A stretch of 64,000 bases of DNA from Nostoc sp. FACHB-152 (lineage in GTDB: Bacteria; Cyanobacteriota; Cyanobacteriia; Cyanobacteriales; Nostocaceae): assembly GCF_014697475.1 (NCBI RefSeq), contig NZ_JACJRV010000007.1:124001-188000 (forward strand), written 5' to 3'. The translations under genes and the position numbers were made by a program. How positions within the stretch are numbered: position 1 is the stretch's first letter; every line of letters starts with the position of its first letter. Shown here piece after piece: positions 26,390-36,767 of the stretch. A model generated the notes under the pieces. It saw nothing but the letters and a program-made list of their open reading frames with translations. It ran no database searches and was not told where the DNA came from.

Positions 26390-27901
26390 ATGAACTTCCG
26401 TGACGAGTTTAAATTGCTGCTACGCGCCCGTTACCCTTTAATTTATATTCCCACCTATGAAGAGGAACGGGTAGAAGCAGCCATCCGGGAAGAAGCAGCT
26501 AATCAAGGTAATCGCCCTGTTTATACTTGGGATTTTGTCGATGGCTACCAAGGGAACCCCAATGATGCAGGTTTTGGGCGACGCAATCCTTTACAAGCTT
26601 TGGAATTTTTAGAAAAATTACCAGCCTCAGCCCCCGCAGTATTAATTTTACGAGACTACCACCGTTTTTTAGAGGATGTAGCGATCGCCCGCAAACTCCG
26701 CAATTTTGCCCGACTCCTGAAGTCACAACCGAAAAATATTGTTCTGTTATCCCCCCGCATCGCCATTCCTGATGATTTAACCGAAGTTTTAACAGTTGTC
26801 GAGTTTCCCTTACCCGCCGCACCGGAAATTAAAACCGAGATCGAACGCTTACTTCAAGCCACTGGTAACTCACTTTCTGGGAAGGTTTTAGATGACTTGG
26901 TGCGTTCTTGTCAAGGGCTGTCTATGGAACGCATTCGGAGAGTTTTGGCGAGAGCAATTGCTACTCACGGCGAATTGCAACCAGAAGATGTAGATTTAGT
27001 TTTGCAAGAAAAACGCCAAACTATCCGCCAAACTCAAATCCTCGATTTTTATCCCGCAACGGAGCAGATTTCTGACATCGGTGGATTAGATAACCTCAAA
27101 GATTGGCTATTACGGCGTGGTGGTTCATTTACAGACAAAGCGCGTCAGTATGGCTTACCCCATCCCCGTGGCTTATTGTTGGTAGGTATTCAAGGAACGG
27201 GGAAATCGTTAACAGCCAAAGCGATCGCTCATCACTGGCATTTACCTTTGTTACGCTTAGATGTAGGGCGGTTATTTGGCGGTTTGGTGGGTGAATCAGA
27301 ATCACGCACACGTCAAATGATTCAGGTAGCAGAGGCCCTTGCACCCTGTATATTGTGGATTGATGAAATAGACAAAGCCTTTTCCGGGCTGGGTAGCAAA
27401 GGCGATGCAGGCACAACCAGCCGGGTGTTTGGGACTTTTATCACTTGGTTAGCCGAAAAAACCTCACCTGTATTTGTTGTAGCTACAGCTAACGACATCC
27501 AAGCCCTACCGCCAGAAATGTTGCGAAAAGGGCGGTTTGATGAAATTTTCTTTGTCGGTTTACCTAGTCAAGAAGAAAGAAAAGCCATTTTTAACGTTCA
27601 TTTATCCCGATTACGCTCGCATAATTTGAAAAGCTATGACATTGACAGATTAGCTTATGAAACACCCGATTTTTCTGGGGCAGAGATAGAACAAACACTC
27701 ATTGAAGCCATGCACATTGGCTTTAGCCAAAACCGCGATTTCAATACCGATGATATTTTAGAAGCCGCCAGTCAAATCATCCCCTTAGCGAGAACGGCTG
27801 TCGAGCAAATTCAAAAACTGCAAGACTGGGCGGCCGCTGGGAGAGCGCGTCTAGCCTCAAAACACAGCCCCTTGAGTGATGCCTTTGGCAAGCTACGCTA
27901 A
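26390..27901 (+). CDS. ycf46: Ycf46-type AAA ATPase
   Basis: The 503-residue protein has an N-terminal domain (about residues 1-200, [20 protein letters not shown]) typical of Ycf46 and a C-terminal AAA module. The module has Walker A GIQGTGKS (266-273), Walker B ILWIDEID (321-328), sensor 1 VVATAND, arginine finger [10 protein letters not shown], and sensor 2 in [10 protein letters not shown]. Ycf46 is encoded in some plastid genomes. The Synechocystis homologue Slr0374 has been linked to regulation of CO2 use, with substrates unknown. It lacks FtsH's membrane segments and protease domain. It reads alone from an upstream 280-bp non-coding region. Confidence 0.88.
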   Translation: MNFRDEFKLLLRARYPLIYIPTYEEERVEAAIREEAANQGNRPVYTWDFVDGYQGNPNDAGFGRRNPLQALEFLEKLPASAPAVLILRDYHRFLEDVAIARKLRNFARLLKSQPKNIVLLSPRIAIPDDLTEVLTVVEFPLPAAPEIKTEIERLLQATGNSLSGKVLDDLVRSCQGLSMERIRRVLARAIATHGELQPEDVDLVLQEKRQTIRQTQILDFYPATEQISDIGGLDNLKDWLLRRGGSFTDKARQYGLPHPRGLLLVGIQGTGKSLTAKAIAHHWHLPLLRLDVGRLFGGLVGESESRTRQMIQVAEALAPCILWIDEIDKAFSGLGSKGDAGTTSRVFGTFITWLAEKTSPVFVVATANDIQALPPEMLRKGRFDEIFFVGLPSQEERKAIFNVHLSRLRSHNLKSYDIDRLAYETPDFSGAEIEQTLIEAMHIGFSQNRDFNTDDILEAASQIIPLARTAVEQIQKLQDWAAAGRARLASKHSPLSDAFGKLR

Positions 27902-27977
27902 AGCATTTCAACAGCATTAGAGTAAAGGGAACAGGTAACATATCTCCCTATTGCCTGTTACCTTTCATCCTTCACAC

Positions 27978-28027
27978 TTGACTATTGACCATTGAACGTT
28001 GACCATTGACTATTGACTATTGACTAT
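27978..28027. repeat. Heptanucleotide tandem repeats (ttgacta/ttgacca)
   Basis: About seven units of ttgacta, ttgacca or near variants in a row, ending just before the SH3-protein gene. Typical Nostocales short tandem repeats. Confidence 0.85.
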
Positions 28028-28038
28028 CTAATTTAACT

Positions 28039-28509
28039 ATGCTTTCTGGTTTACTAAAGTTAATACTAGGTTTTGTGCTAGCGATCGCTGTGTTGTTAGG
28101 TACAGGTTTGACAGTAGCACTTTATTTCGTGAATCGAACTGCTATACCCCCAGCCAAGCCAACATTTGTTAACGATAACCCCGCGTATAAAAAAGAAACT
28201 ACTAAAGAAGCCAAAGCTGAATCCACTTCTGAGCCTACGCCAGAATCCTCCCCAACTCCAACTCCTAGCGAAACCCCAACTCCCGATGAATTGCCACCCG
28301 GAGCTTATCAAGGACGTGTTACTTGGTCTGAAGGTTTAAGTTTACGTGCAGAGCCAAATCAGAGTTCTGAAAAGGTCGGTGGAGTAACTTTTAATCAAAA
28401 GATTATCGTTTTAGAAGAAAACCCAGATAAAACTTGGGTCAAAATTCGTCTCGAAGGTAGCAAACAAGAAGGCTGGGTAAAAATCGGTAATATCGAACGT
28501 ACCAACTAA
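28039..28509 (+). CDS. Membrane-anchored SH3 (bacterial SH3b) protein
   Basis: The 156-residue protein has one N-terminal membrane helix (about residues 6-30, LILGFVLAIAVLLGTGLTVAL), a Pro/Thr/Glu/Ser-rich linker (about 38-88) that would span the periplasm, and a C-terminal SH3b domain (about 94-153). The SH3b pattern is TWSEGLSLRAEPNQSSEKVG, then ILEENPDKTWVKI and EGWVKI. Bacterial SH3 domains often bind peptidoglycan stems. It may tether the envelope; no enzyme domain is attached. The next gene is also a cell-wall-binding protein, though almost 400 bp away. Confidence 0.82.
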   Translation: MLSGLLKLILGFVLAIAVLLGTGLTVALYFVNRTAIPPAKPTFVNDNPAYKKETTKEAKAESTSEPTPESSPTPTPSETPTPDELPPGAYQGRVTWSEGLSLRAEPNQSSEKVGGVTFNQKIIVLEENPDKTWVKIRLEGSKQEGWVKIGNIERTN

Positions 28510-28544
28510 AGTCGGAAGTAAAAATAAAATTACGTAAACAAAAA

Positions 28545-28575
28545 GATCCCCGACTTCTCAAACAAGTCGGGGATC
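28545..28575. repeat. Dispersed gatccccgactt hairpin, copy 2
   Basis: gatccccgactt (28545-28556) and aagtcggggatc (28564-28575) form a 12-bp stem; ctgagcct follows, as it does after the related stem at 10632-10660. It may end transcription of the SH3 gene. The remainder of 28510-28897 is AT-rich with no other feature seen. Confidence 0.8.
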
Positions 28576-28897
28576 TGAGCCTAAAATATGGGGTTATTTA
28601 CCCTAAATCTAAAAAATACTTAAAATCTCCATAACAGCCACTATCAACACTGAGTAAAAGTGGTATATTTTTATATATTCATTTATTATTAAACTTAGGT
28701 GTAATAAAAGTTCTAATTTATCTTTACTCATCGTTAATTACGAGCAAAAATTCTTGCACATAGCCAGAAAACTATTTGCCCTTAGTGATGTAAATACTTA
28801 TTACTTCCTCTATCACTAGTTAAAAGATAAGTCTGAAAACTTATTTACTCCTGCCTAAATCAGGGAACTGTCATCACCAAAAACTGAGTTAAAAATT

Positions 28898-30424
28898 ATG
28901 GAAGCCATTGGTTATCTTCATATTGCCTCTGCCTACGAGGTAGCTGAAAACATCGAGGTTGTTCCTATCAAATTGGAATTGAAATTTTTGGAATGGCCTA
29001 AGCTGTCTAGTGTAGCAGCCATGCGTCTTTTATCTGTTACACTAGCGATCGCACTTTTGAATGTAGCTAACCAAGCGATAGCACTCCAGCAAGTAGGTAC
29101 TCGTGGTACAGAAGTAACATTTATTCAACGGTGCTTAAAAAATTTAGGTTATTTTAATGGCCCTGTAACAGGTACATTTGCTAATTTAACCCAGAGGGCA
29201 GTAACTCGTTTCCAACAAGCTAAGGGGCTGGCTGTTGATGGAGTAGTTGGTAATAATACTCGCCAAGCTCTGCAACAATCCTGTCAAAGTGGAACCCCTA
29301 GCCCAAATACCAATGGGCAATTGCGCGAAGGTAGTAGAGGACAAGCTGTAGCTCAACTACAACAAAATTTGCGTCAGTTAGGCTATTTTAATGGGCCAAG
29401 AACTGGTTATTTTGGCTCCCAGACACGCCAAGCCGTTATCCGGTTTCAACAAGCTTCGAGAATACCTGCTAATGGAATTGTTGACAGTAGAACTGCCCAA
29501 GCACTACAAAGTAACTTGAATGTAGGTGGTGAATATCCAGTTTTGGCTGAAGGTAGCCGCGACCCAGCAGTCACCAGGTTGCAACAACGTCTGCGGGATT
29601 TAGGCTACTTCAAGCAAAATCCTACTGGGTATTTTGGAAACGTTACCAAAAATGCTGTGGCTGCATTTCAGCGCAAAGCGGGCATACCTGGAACTGGGGT
29701 TGCTAATTCCCAAACTTGGGATGCACTCTTGAATACTGCCCAAGTTCCAGACAGACCTAATACTAATACTTCATCTCAACAAGTTAGAGATGTGCAACAA
29801 CTTCTCTTAGATTTGGGATACTACAATGGCAATGTCACGGGTACTACTGGCACTCTGACGCGGGATGCGATTGTGCAGTTTCAGCGAGATAATGGGCTAA
29901 CTGCTGATGGCGTGGTCGATAGCCAACTTGTAACCGCAGTACGTAAAGTTTGGACAGCAAAATATTCTAATCAAAATCAACCCACCAGGACAGTTCTCTC
30001 TACAGGTGCAAAAGGAGAGAATGTCAGGACAGTTCAACAGCGACTATCAGAATTAGGTTATTACAAGCGCACTGTAGATGGTGTTTTTGGCGACTACACG
30101 AGAAATGCTGTATCACTATTCCAAAAAGAGTATCGCATCAACCCCACTGGTAGAGTAGATGGGCAAACTTGGCAAGCTTTAGGTTTCGATAATTCTGTCA
30201 CTGCAATTCGTCCGGTGAGCAATCGCTATTATGTAGCCGCAGTACCAATGCAAAATATCGATACCCTCGACAGAGTGCGTCGCTATGTACCCAATGCTTT
30301 CTCTGATGTCTCCATGTCAGGAAATTATGTGAATGCAGGGGCATTTAGCGATCGCTCCGTCGCCGAAAACCTCACCAAGATGTTGCGTTCCAAGGGGTTA
30401 AATGCAAGGGTACAGTCTATTTAG
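28898..30424 (+). CDS. Exported peptidoglycan-binding protein with five PG_binding_1 repeats and SPOR tail
   Basis: The 508-residue protein starts with a 40-residue charged leader followed by a hydrophobic signal (about 42-64, MRLLSVTLAIALLNVANQAI). This odd long leader resembles that of related Nostoc proteins as I know them, so I keep ATG 28898. Five PG_binding_1 domains follow (about 67-128, 146-205, 215-275, 290-345 and 362-420), each with the pattern LGYFNG...TGYFG..TRxAV.xFQ. A SPOR-like domain ends the chain (about 435-508, RYYVAAVP then NAGAFSDRSVAENL). SPOR domains bind denuded glycan at division sites. Exported cell-wall binding, perhaps at septa, is likely; no hydrolase domain is present. 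Confidence 0.85.
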   Translation: MEAIGYLHIASAYEVAENIEVVPIKLELKFLEWPKLSSVAAMRLLSVTLAIALLNVANQAIALQQVGTRGTEVTFIQRCLKNLGYFNGPVTGTFANLTQRAVTRFQQAKGLAVDGVVGNNTRQALQQSCQSGTPSPNTNGQLREGSRGQAVAQLQQNLRQLGYFNGPRTGYFGSQTRQAVIRFQQASRIPANGIVDSRTAQALQSNLNVGGEYPVLAEGSRDPAVTRLQQRLRDLGYFKQNPTGYFGNVTKNAVAAFQRKAGIPGTGVANSQTWDALLNTAQVPDRPNTNTSSQQVRDVQQLLLDLGYYNGNVTGTTGTLTRDAIVQFQRDNGLTADGVVDSQLVTAVRKVWTAKYSNQNQPTRTVLSTGAKGENVRTVQQRLSELGYYKRTVDGVFGDYTRNAVSLFQKEYRINPTGRVDGQTWQALGFDNSVTAIRPVSNRYYVAAVPMQNIDTLDRVRRYVPNAFSDVSMSGNYVNAGAFSDRSVAENLTKMLRSKGLNARVQSI

Positions 30425-30436
30425 TGTCATTCGTCA

Positions 30437-30467
30437 TTGGTATTGACTATTGACCATTGACTTTTGA
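30437..30467. repeat. Heptamer-type repeats between convergent genes
   Basis: ttgactattgaccattgactt and similar units fill the 43-bp gap between the convergent peptidoglycan-binding protein and sbcC genes. Confidence 0.7.
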
Positions 30468-33400
30468 CTAAACCGACAACCTGATCTGTGAACCTTCCTG
30501 GCTTTTATTCACCTCAATTCGGGCTTGGAAGGCTTCTTTGAGGTGGGGCATATGAGTGACTGTGAGGATGCAGGCAAAGTCGGAGGCGATCGCATTGATA
30601 GCGGCTATTAGGCGATCGCATCCTTCTGCATCTTGTGTACCAAAGCCTTCATCGACAATTAGCGTTTGCAACGCCGCCCCCGCCCTCTGTGCTAATAATT
30701 TTGCCATTGCCAAGCGAATGGCAAAGTTAATTCTAAATGCTTCGCCACCAGAGTAAGTTTCGTAAGCCCGTGTTCCCTTAGCATCGGCAATTAATATGTC
30801 TAAGGTGTCTATCAACTTGGCATTCTTCTTAGTTGATTTGCCACTACGTCCTGCTCTTTGTGTAACAAATTGTACGTGCAGTTGATTGGCACTCAAACGT
30901 GCTAATAGTTGATTTGTCTCTGCTTCTAGTTGCGGTAACACATTTTCAATCATCAATGCTTGGATGCCATTTTTACCAAAAGCTTGCGCTAACTCGTGGT
31001 AAACACGATACTGCTTTTTACAAGCTTGCAACTGTTGTTGTTGTTCTTCGTACTGAACTTGCAAAGTTTCTAATTGATGCGCCAGTTGTTCTAAACGTCC
31101 CAACTTGGCGATTTGTTCATCTAATTGTCGCCTGCGGATAGCTAATTGTTGTTCTAAAGCTTGGATTTGCTCAATTGGGTTGGCTGACTGCGCTAATTGC
31201 TGCACAATTTCATCAATTTGGTTGGCAAGTTGTTGTCGCTCGTTCACCCTTGCATTTTTAGAAACTTCCAACTCTTGCAATCTGGCTTGCAATTGCGGAT
31301 ATTGCTGTTGGGCTGACAACAACTGTTGATAGCGTAACTGCCATGCTTGGGCTTGGCGGATAGATTGGCGTAAGTTGTTGTGTTGCTCTGAACTGTAAGC
31401 AATTTCGGCTATCTGGCGTTCTAAAGCTAAAACTTGTCTAGCACAATCAGAATCAGTTTGCTCTTGCTTGATTTTGGTTTGTAATTGAGCAATAGCCGCT
31501 TCTAATTCTGGTTTACGGGCTACTAGTTGAGTTTGGCGTTTGAGCGCATCTTTGATTTGCCCTTGTTTAATTTCTGCCCACCGCCATCTTTCAACTTCAC
31601 TCCGCGCTAAGGCATGGTCTTGCTCATTGTAATTTAATTTTTGCAGATATTCTTCTACTTGCTGTAGTTCTGCTTGTTTGTCTGGTGCGTAATCACCAGT
31701 GTGGAGCGATCGCTCTAAATGTTCTCTTTCTGCTGCTAGTTGTTGTAACTGTTCTTCTGCATCACTGGTTGATTCTAGTTGAGCAGCTAATTGTCCTCGC
31801 TGTTCTCGCAAAGAGTCATAAGGGGATAGATTTTGCGATACTTCTCGATATTTCTGTCTTAGTACTTGAATTTCTCGATCTGTACAAGCCAATTGTTCGC
31901 GGAATACCCACAATTGTTCCTCAGTGTCTTTGTACTCTGCTTTGGTTTTATCAGCAACACGATTCCAGTGATGCTCATCCAAAGGACGTTCGCACAAGGG
32001 ACAAACTGCATCAGGGTTGCGAAGCATTTGCAATTTTTGATCTAATTCGCCCAATAACCTTTCATATTCTCGTTGCTGGGCTTGCAACCGTTCAATAAAG
32101 TGTCTTCTTTCCTGCCCTTTTTCTTGAATTCGTTGCAGATAAACTTTGTCTTTCTCCATTTGTTCAATCTGCATCGCCACCGCCATGACTGCTTGTTGCA
32201 GTTGTGGTTGGCGTTGAGAGGCGCGTTGCAGTTGGTTTTGGGTAGCTTGTATTTGTTCTAATCTTGCTACTAAACCAGCTTGAATTCTATCCAAGTGAAT
32301 TTGCAAACTTTGTCGCTGTTGCAATAACGGCGAAACTTGCATTTGCAGTTCATCCAACTGGGTAACGCGGCGACGGGCGGCGTTGAGTTGTCCTAAAGCA
32401 GCTTCAACTTCCCCTGATTTACTCAGAGTATGTTGAATTTCTTGTTCCTGCTGTGCTAAAGCTTCAAGTTGGGCTTGGGCTTGTTGCAGTTGTCTTTCAA
32501 TTTCTTGAACTTGCTTAGATAGTTGCTGCTGTTTGTGTTGACGGAGTGCAGTGGCGCGGGTGTGTTCTTCAAATTTGGCAGCAAAAGCTTCTTCTTGAGC
32601 TTGTAGACTTTGGTAATGGGCGTAACCTTGTTTTATTTCCGCTTCTTGATTTAAGATAGCTACCAACTCTGCAAGCTGCGTTTTAACTGTTGATTGTTCT
32701 TGATGGAGGCGATCGCAATCTTGCGTTAAATTTTGATATTGTTGCCTGACAAAGCCCAGTTGTTGTTCCCAATTTTGCCTTTGGTGCTGTACAACCTGCA
32801 AACTTTGCAATTGAATATTGTCGAAAGCTTGCACCTGTTGCAGTTGATTGAGTTGAGCTTCTAATTCTGTCCTTTGAATTTCTGTTGTTTCGCGTTGTTG
32901 CAGTTGGCTTTTAATTGATTCCAAAGAACGCTCTAATTCTTCAGTTCTGGCTTTAAATTGGCGGGAAGATTCTTTGGCTCTTTCCTCTAAATCATCATAC
33001 TGCGTCAGCTTTAACAACTCTGCCAAAATTTCCTTACGTTCCGTCGGGCGTTTGAGCATGAATTCATCAGCACGACCTTGACGCAAGTAAGCAGAATTAA
33101 TAAAAGTATCGTAATCTAACTTGATGTGTTCTAAAATCAAATCCTGTGTTGCCCGTACTCCTTTGCCAGTGAGGGGACGAAACCCAGAAGGTGTTTCAAT
33201 TTGAAATTCTAAAACGCTAGTTGAACCGCGAATTCTTGTGCGAATGATGCGATACTTTTGTTGGTTAATTTGGAAGGTGAAATCAACACGAACTTCTTTT
33301 GCACCGGAATGGATGACATCATCTTCGGTTGAAGCCCGACTTTCACCCCAAATTGCCCATGTGATAGCTTCGAGCAGAGATGATTTACCTGCTCCATTAG

Positions 33401-33494
33401 AACCAGAAATACAAGCCGTATGCAAACCACGAAAATCTAAAGTAGCATCACGGTAACTAAGAAAGTTTTTGAGGATAAGTTGTACTGGGATCAT
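30468..33494 (-). CDS. sbcC: DNA double-strand-break repair nuclease subunit SbcC
   Basis: The 1008-residue SMC-like ATPase works with SbcD to open hairpins and cut DNA ends. Walker A is GSNGAGKS (31-38). Two very long Gln-rich coiled coils flank a zinc hook, CPLC at about residues 497-500, which dimerises the complex. The C-terminal half has the signature SGGEAFRINFAIRLAMAK and Walker B LIVDEGFGTQD. sbcD is not in this window, unlike in many bacteria where the two are adjacent. ATG at 33492-33494. Confidence 0.93.
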   Translation of the reverse strand: MIPVQLILKNFLSYRDATLDFRGLHTACISGSNGAGKSSLLEAITWAIWGESRASTEDDVIHSGAKEVRVDFTFQINQQKYRIIRTRIRGSTSVLEFQIETPSGFRPLTGKGVRATQDLILEHIKLDYDTFINSAYLRQGRADEFMLKRPTERKEILAELLKLTQYDDLEERAKESSRQFKARTEELERSLESIKSQLQQRETTEIQRTELEAQLNQLQQVQAFDNIQLQSLQVVQHQRQNWEQQLGFVRQQYQNLTQDCDRLHQEQSTVKTQLAELVAILNQEAEIKQGYAHYQSLQAQEEAFAAKFEEHTRATALRQHKQQQLSKQVQEIERQLQQAQAQLEALAQQEQEIQHTLSKSGEVEAALGQLNAARRRVTQLDELQMQVSPLLQQRQSLQIHLDRIQAGLVARLEQIQATQNQLQRASQRQPQLQQAVMAVAMQIEQMEKDKVYLQRIQEKGQERRHFIERLQAQQREYERLLGELDQKLQMLRNPDAVCPLCERPLDEHHWNRVADKTKAEYKDTEEQLWVFREQLACTDREIQVLRQKYREVSQNLSPYDSLREQRGQLAAQLESTSDAEEQLQQLAAEREHLERSLHTGDYAPDKQAELQQVEEYLQKLNYNEQDHALARSEVERWRWAEIKQGQIKDALKRQTQLVARKPELEAAIAQLQTKIKQEQTDSDCARQVLALERQIAEIAYSSEQHNNLRQSIRQAQAWQLRYQQLLSAQQQYPQLQARLQELEVSKNARVNERQQLANQIDEIVQQLAQSANPIEQIQALEQQLAIRRRQLDEQIAKLGRLEQLAHQLETLQVQYEEQQQQLQACKKQYRVYHELAQAFGKNGIQALMIENVLPQLEAETNQLLARLSANQLHVQFVTQRAGRSGKSTKKNAKLIDTLDILIADAKGTRAYETYSGGEAFRINFAIRLAMAKLLAQRAGAALQTLIVDEGFGTQDAEGCDRLIAAINAIASDFACILTVTHMPHLKEAFQARIEVNKSQEGSQIRLSV

Positions 33495-33614
33495 TGAGGC
33501 TATAGCGCCACATCTACGATTTACTTTACGAGCAGTACAGATGCACTCTTGTTAGTTTAACTAGGTGATTACCAGGATTCTAGTATTAAAGTCCGTATTT
33601 TTACGAAATTTAAC

Positions 33615-33898
33615 AATATTAACGTGAGTTTGATAGAACGAAAAAAGAGTAGGAGGTAGAGCAGGTAAATTTTTGGGGTAGATGTCAAGGGAAGGTTTTT
33701 GAGATAAATAAGTGTATGCAGCTAAACCAGCCATCAAATTGACCAAGAAGTTAAAGACGCTACGATGACGAGAATTGTAAAAAACAACATAGCAACATCA
33801 AACACTAAAGCATCAGTTCCACAAATCTTGTATAGCTGACTAAATAGTCTCAGCTTTTTTCTGGGCTTTTTTCAACCCGTCGAACTCACGTTAACATT
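33615..33898. mobile_element. Internally deleted insertion-sequence remnant
   Basis: The ends at 33615-33634 (aatattaacgtgagtttga) and 33879-33898 (inverse complement aatgttaacgtgagttcga) are inverted repeats matching at 17 of 19 positions, 284 bp apart. Between them, on the minus strand, is a short transposase-like C-terminal fragment (see next entry). This is what is left of an IS that lost its middle. The family cannot be named safely. The rest of 33495-34063 is non-coding apart from a repeat near 34006. Confidence 0.6.
33618..33776 (-). pseudogene. C-terminal transposase fragment
   Basis: The frame reads NSRHRSVFNFLVNLMAGLAA followed by YTYLSQKPSLD and LPALPPTLFSFYQ, then enters the terminal repeat. 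The HRS-FNFLVNLMAGLAAY pattern is typical of transposase C-termini in cyanobacterial IS elements. There is no start codon with a ribosome binding site and stops occur upstream in frame. Non-functional. Confidence 0.5.
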
Positions 33899-34005
33899 AG
33901 TTGTTGATATTAGGTGTAAGGATAAAAGGGTATAAGGTGTAAGAGTTTTGCTCCCCTATACCCTAATAGGGTTTAGTTAGGAATTCTCCTTTGTTTCCTT
34001 TGCGG

Positions 34006-34037
34006 TAGCCTGCGGCAAGCCGCTAGCGCGTCTACGT
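34006..34037. repeat. Dispersed GC-rich repeat (tgcggcaagccgctagcgcg type)
   Basis: A GC-rich block with ttgc-ggtagcc-tgc-ggcaagccgctagcgcgtctac, resembling interspersed repeats common in Nostoc genomes, lies downstream of leuS on its strand. Confidence 0.45.
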
Positions 34038-34063
34038 TAAAAAAAACTGAACTGTATTAACCC

Positions 34064-36688
34064 TTAGGCAACTACAAAATTCACTAACTTTCCAGGCACT
34101 ACAATCACTTTTTTAATCTCCTTACCTTCCAGATGACGCTGCACAACTTCAGACTCACGGGCGAACTTCTCCAACTGGGCTTTATCGGCTTGTGCTGGAA
34201 CTTGAATATCAGCCCGCTTTTTGCCGTTAACCTGAATCACCAAAGTGATTTCATCAGCTACCAAAGCCGCAGCATCAAAGGTCGGCCAAGTTTGAGTATG
34301 AACTGAATCTTCATTACCCAATAAATGCCACAACTCATCAGCAATGTGTGGTGCAAACGGCGCAAGTAAAACAATTAAAGTCTGAATACCTTCTGCATAA
34401 ATGGGTGAATTTTTGCAGCCAGCATCAGTTAAAGAATTACTCAACTTCATCAATTCGGAAACAGCCGTATTGAATTGATATTCATCTTCTAAGTCTTCCG
34501 TGACTGCCTGGATAGCAGTGTGAATTGCCCGACGTAACTCTTTTTCTGCCTTACTCAAATCAGAAAGTTGCGCTTTTTTACGAGATACTCCAGCCGCTAC
34601 GTAATCTGTTACCAAACGCCATACCCGATTTAAAAAGCGGAATTGTCCTTCAACGTCAGCTTCATCCCACTCTAAATCTTTTTCTGGTGGTGCTTTAAAC
34701 AAGATGAACATCCGCGCTGTATCTACACCATACTTGGCAATTACATCTTCAGGTGCTACACCATTGCCTTTAGATTTGGACATAGTAGCGTAAAGACGTT
34801 GCAAAGGTTCCCCAGTTTGCGGGTCGCGGGGGTCATCGGGGTTAACAAGACCAGAGGGAATCCATTTATCTTTACCGCCCTTATTGGGATTCAGATAAGT
34901 TAAACCCTGTACCATCCCTTGAGTTAACAAACGCTCAAAGGGTTCGTCAAAGTTTAACAAGCCGCGATCGCGCAATACTTTAGTAAAGAACCGCGAATAT
35001 AACAAATGCAAAATCGCGTGTTCAATACCGCCCACGTACTGGTCTACTGGCATCCAGTCGTTAGTTTTGCTGGTGTCAAATACCTGCTGTTCGTTCTGTG
35101 CGTCAGTAAACCGCAAGAAATACCACGACGAATCAATAAAGGTATCCATCGTGTCAGTTTCCCGCTTCGCTGGAGTACTGCAAGTTGGGCAAGACACATT
35201 TATCCAGCTTTCTAACTGTGCTAACGGTGAACCACCGCGTCCAGTAAATTCGACTTCTTCTGGTAACTGCACTGGCAAATCTTTGTCGGGAACTGGCACT
35301 ATGCCGCAGTTAGGACAGTGAATCACCGGGATGGGTGCGCCCCAATAGCGTTGCCGAGAAATTAACCAGTCGCGCAAGCGGTATTGAATGCGTTCTTTGC
35401 CAAAACCTTGTTCTTGGGCATATTTAACTATAGCGGCCTTGGCATCTACAGAATTCATCCCAGTAAACTGCCCAGAATTAATTAAAATTCCGGCTTCGGT
35501 ATATGCTTGGTTATATTCAATCTGAACAAGTTGTGTCACTTCCTCACCCTCGGATGCCGCCGGAGTTAAATCAAACCCAGCGACATCTTCGGGCGCAGCA
35601 ATCACAAACTCTATCGGCAAATCATAAGTCTGGGAAAACTTGAAATCCCGCACATCATGGGCAGGTACACCCATGACCGCCCCAGTACCGTACTCATACA
35701 GTACATAATCAGCAATCCAAATCGGTACTTCTTCCCCTGTAAACGGGTTAATCGCTTTACCACCCGTAGGTATGCCTCGTTTGGGTTTATCTTCCGCAGT
35801 CCGTTCCAATTCGCTTTGATGAGAAACTTCTGTAATAAAAGCTTCTACGGCTGCTTGCTGTTCTTTGGTAGTGACGCGCTTGGTTAAAGGATGTTCTGGT
35901 GCTAATACTACGTAGCTAACACCATAAACAGTATCAGGGCGAGTAGTATACACACCGATTTTTTCATCAATCCCAACTATGGGAAATTCTAAGTAAGCAC
36001 CGGAAGATTTACCTATCCAGTTAGCCTGCATCAACTTAACGCGTTCCGGCCAACCTGACAATTTATCTAAGTCGTTGAGCAATTCTTCGGCATAGTCGGT
36101 AATCTTTAAAAACCATTGCCGCAACAATTTACGCTCAACTTTCGCCCCACTGCGCCAAGAACGCCCTTCGCTGTCAACTTGCTCGTTTGCCAATACAGTT
36201 TGGTCAATGGGATCCCAGTTGACTGCTGCTTCTTTTTGATAAGCTAACCCTGCTTGCAAAAACTGCAAGAAAATCCATTGAGTCCACTTGTAATAATCAG
36301 GCGAACAAGTAGCAACTTCAGTATCCCAATCAATACATAAACCAAGACGCTGTAACTGCTGCCGCATTTGGGCAATATTTTGGTAAGTCCACTTGGCAGG
36401 CGGAACACCTCGGTCAATAGCGGCATTCTCTGCTGGAAGTCCGAAGGCATCCCAACCCATTGGGTGTAGTACCCGATACCCTTGCATTCGCTTGAGGCGA
36501 GCAATCACATCGGTAATTGTGTAATTACGGACGTGACCCATGTGTAGGCTGCCCGATGGATAGGGGAACATGGATAAGGCGTAGAACTTTGGCTTATTAC
36601 TTTCTGTAGGGGTCTTATCTAAGCCAAGTTCTAACCATGTTTTTTGCCATTTTTCCTCAATTGCTGCTGCGTTATATCGGGAATCCAC
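34064..36688 (-). CDS. leuS: Leucyl-tRNA synthetase
   Basis: This class I synthetase charges tRNA-Leu and edits mischarged amino acids. I start at GTG 36686-36688 (reads [10 protein letters not shown]), with AGGAGA 8 nt upstream. The longest frame to 36787 overlaps the divergent gene at 36768 and adds 33 residues not typical of LeuRS. The 874-residue product has HMGH (49-52, HIGH class), a CP1 editing domain (about 225-420, with TTRPDTVYG), zinc-type CxxC pairs (HCPNCG and SCPTC), KMSKS-class MSKSK near 636, and a C-terminal anticodon/tRNA-binding domain ending [12 protein letters not shown]. All catalytic motifs are intact. Confidence 0.95.
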   Translation of the reverse strand: MDSRYNAAAIEEKWQKTWLELGLDKTPTESNKPKFYALSMFPYPSGSLHMGHVRNYTITDVIARLKRMQGYRVLHPMGWDAFGLPAENAAIDRGVPPAKWTYQNIAQMRQQLQRLGLCIDWDTEVATCSPDYYKWTQWIFLQFLQAGLAYQKEAAVNWDPIDQTVLANEQVDSEGRSWRSGAKVERKLLRQWFLKITDYAEELLNDLDKLSGWPERVKLMQANWIGKSSGAYLEFPIVGIDEKIGVYTTRPDTVYGVSYVVLAPEHPLTKRVTTKEQQAAVEAFITEVSHQSELERTAEDKPKRGIPTGGKAINPFTGEEVPIWIADYVLYEYGTGAVMGVPAHDVRDFKFSQTYDLPIEFVIAAPEDVAGFDLTPAASEGEEVTQLVQIEYNQAYTEAGILINSGQFTGMNSVDAKAAIVKYAQEQGFGKERIQYRLRDWLISRQRYWGAPIPVIHCPNCGIVPVPDKDLPVQLPEEVEFTGRGGSPLAQLESWINVSCPTCSTPAKRETDTMDTFIDSSWYFLRFTDAQNEQQVFDTSKTNDWMPVDQYVGGIEHAILHLLYSRFFTKVLRDRGLLNFDEPFERLLTQGMVQGLTYLNPNKGGKDKWIPSGLVNPDDPRDPQTGEPLQRLYATMSKSKGNGVAPEDVIAKYGVDTARMFILFKAPPEKDLEWDEADVEGQFRFLNRVWRLVTDYVAAGVSRKKAQLSDLSKAEKELRRAIHTAIQAVTEDLEDEYQFNTAVSELMKLSNSLTDAGCKNSPIYAEGIQTLIVLLAPFAPHIADELWHLLGNEDSVHTQTWPTFDAAALVADEITLVIQVNGKKRADIQVPAQADKAQLEKFARESEVVQRHLEGKEIKKVIVVPGKLVNFVVA

Positions 36689-36767
36689 CGAAAAATCTCC
36701 TACTGGACTGTTATCTTGTCTGCCTCCATATTGTAGATGATGGTAAGCAAAGGATAAGAAACTCAGG

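Noticed and set aside
27978-28027. Short tandem repeats as a possible CRISPR array
   Set aside because: Units are 7 bp with no spacers, typical Nostocales heptamer repeats.
31685-32098. 137-residue plus-strand frame inside sbcC
   Set aside because: Shadow of the Gln/Leu-rich coiled coil of SbcC.
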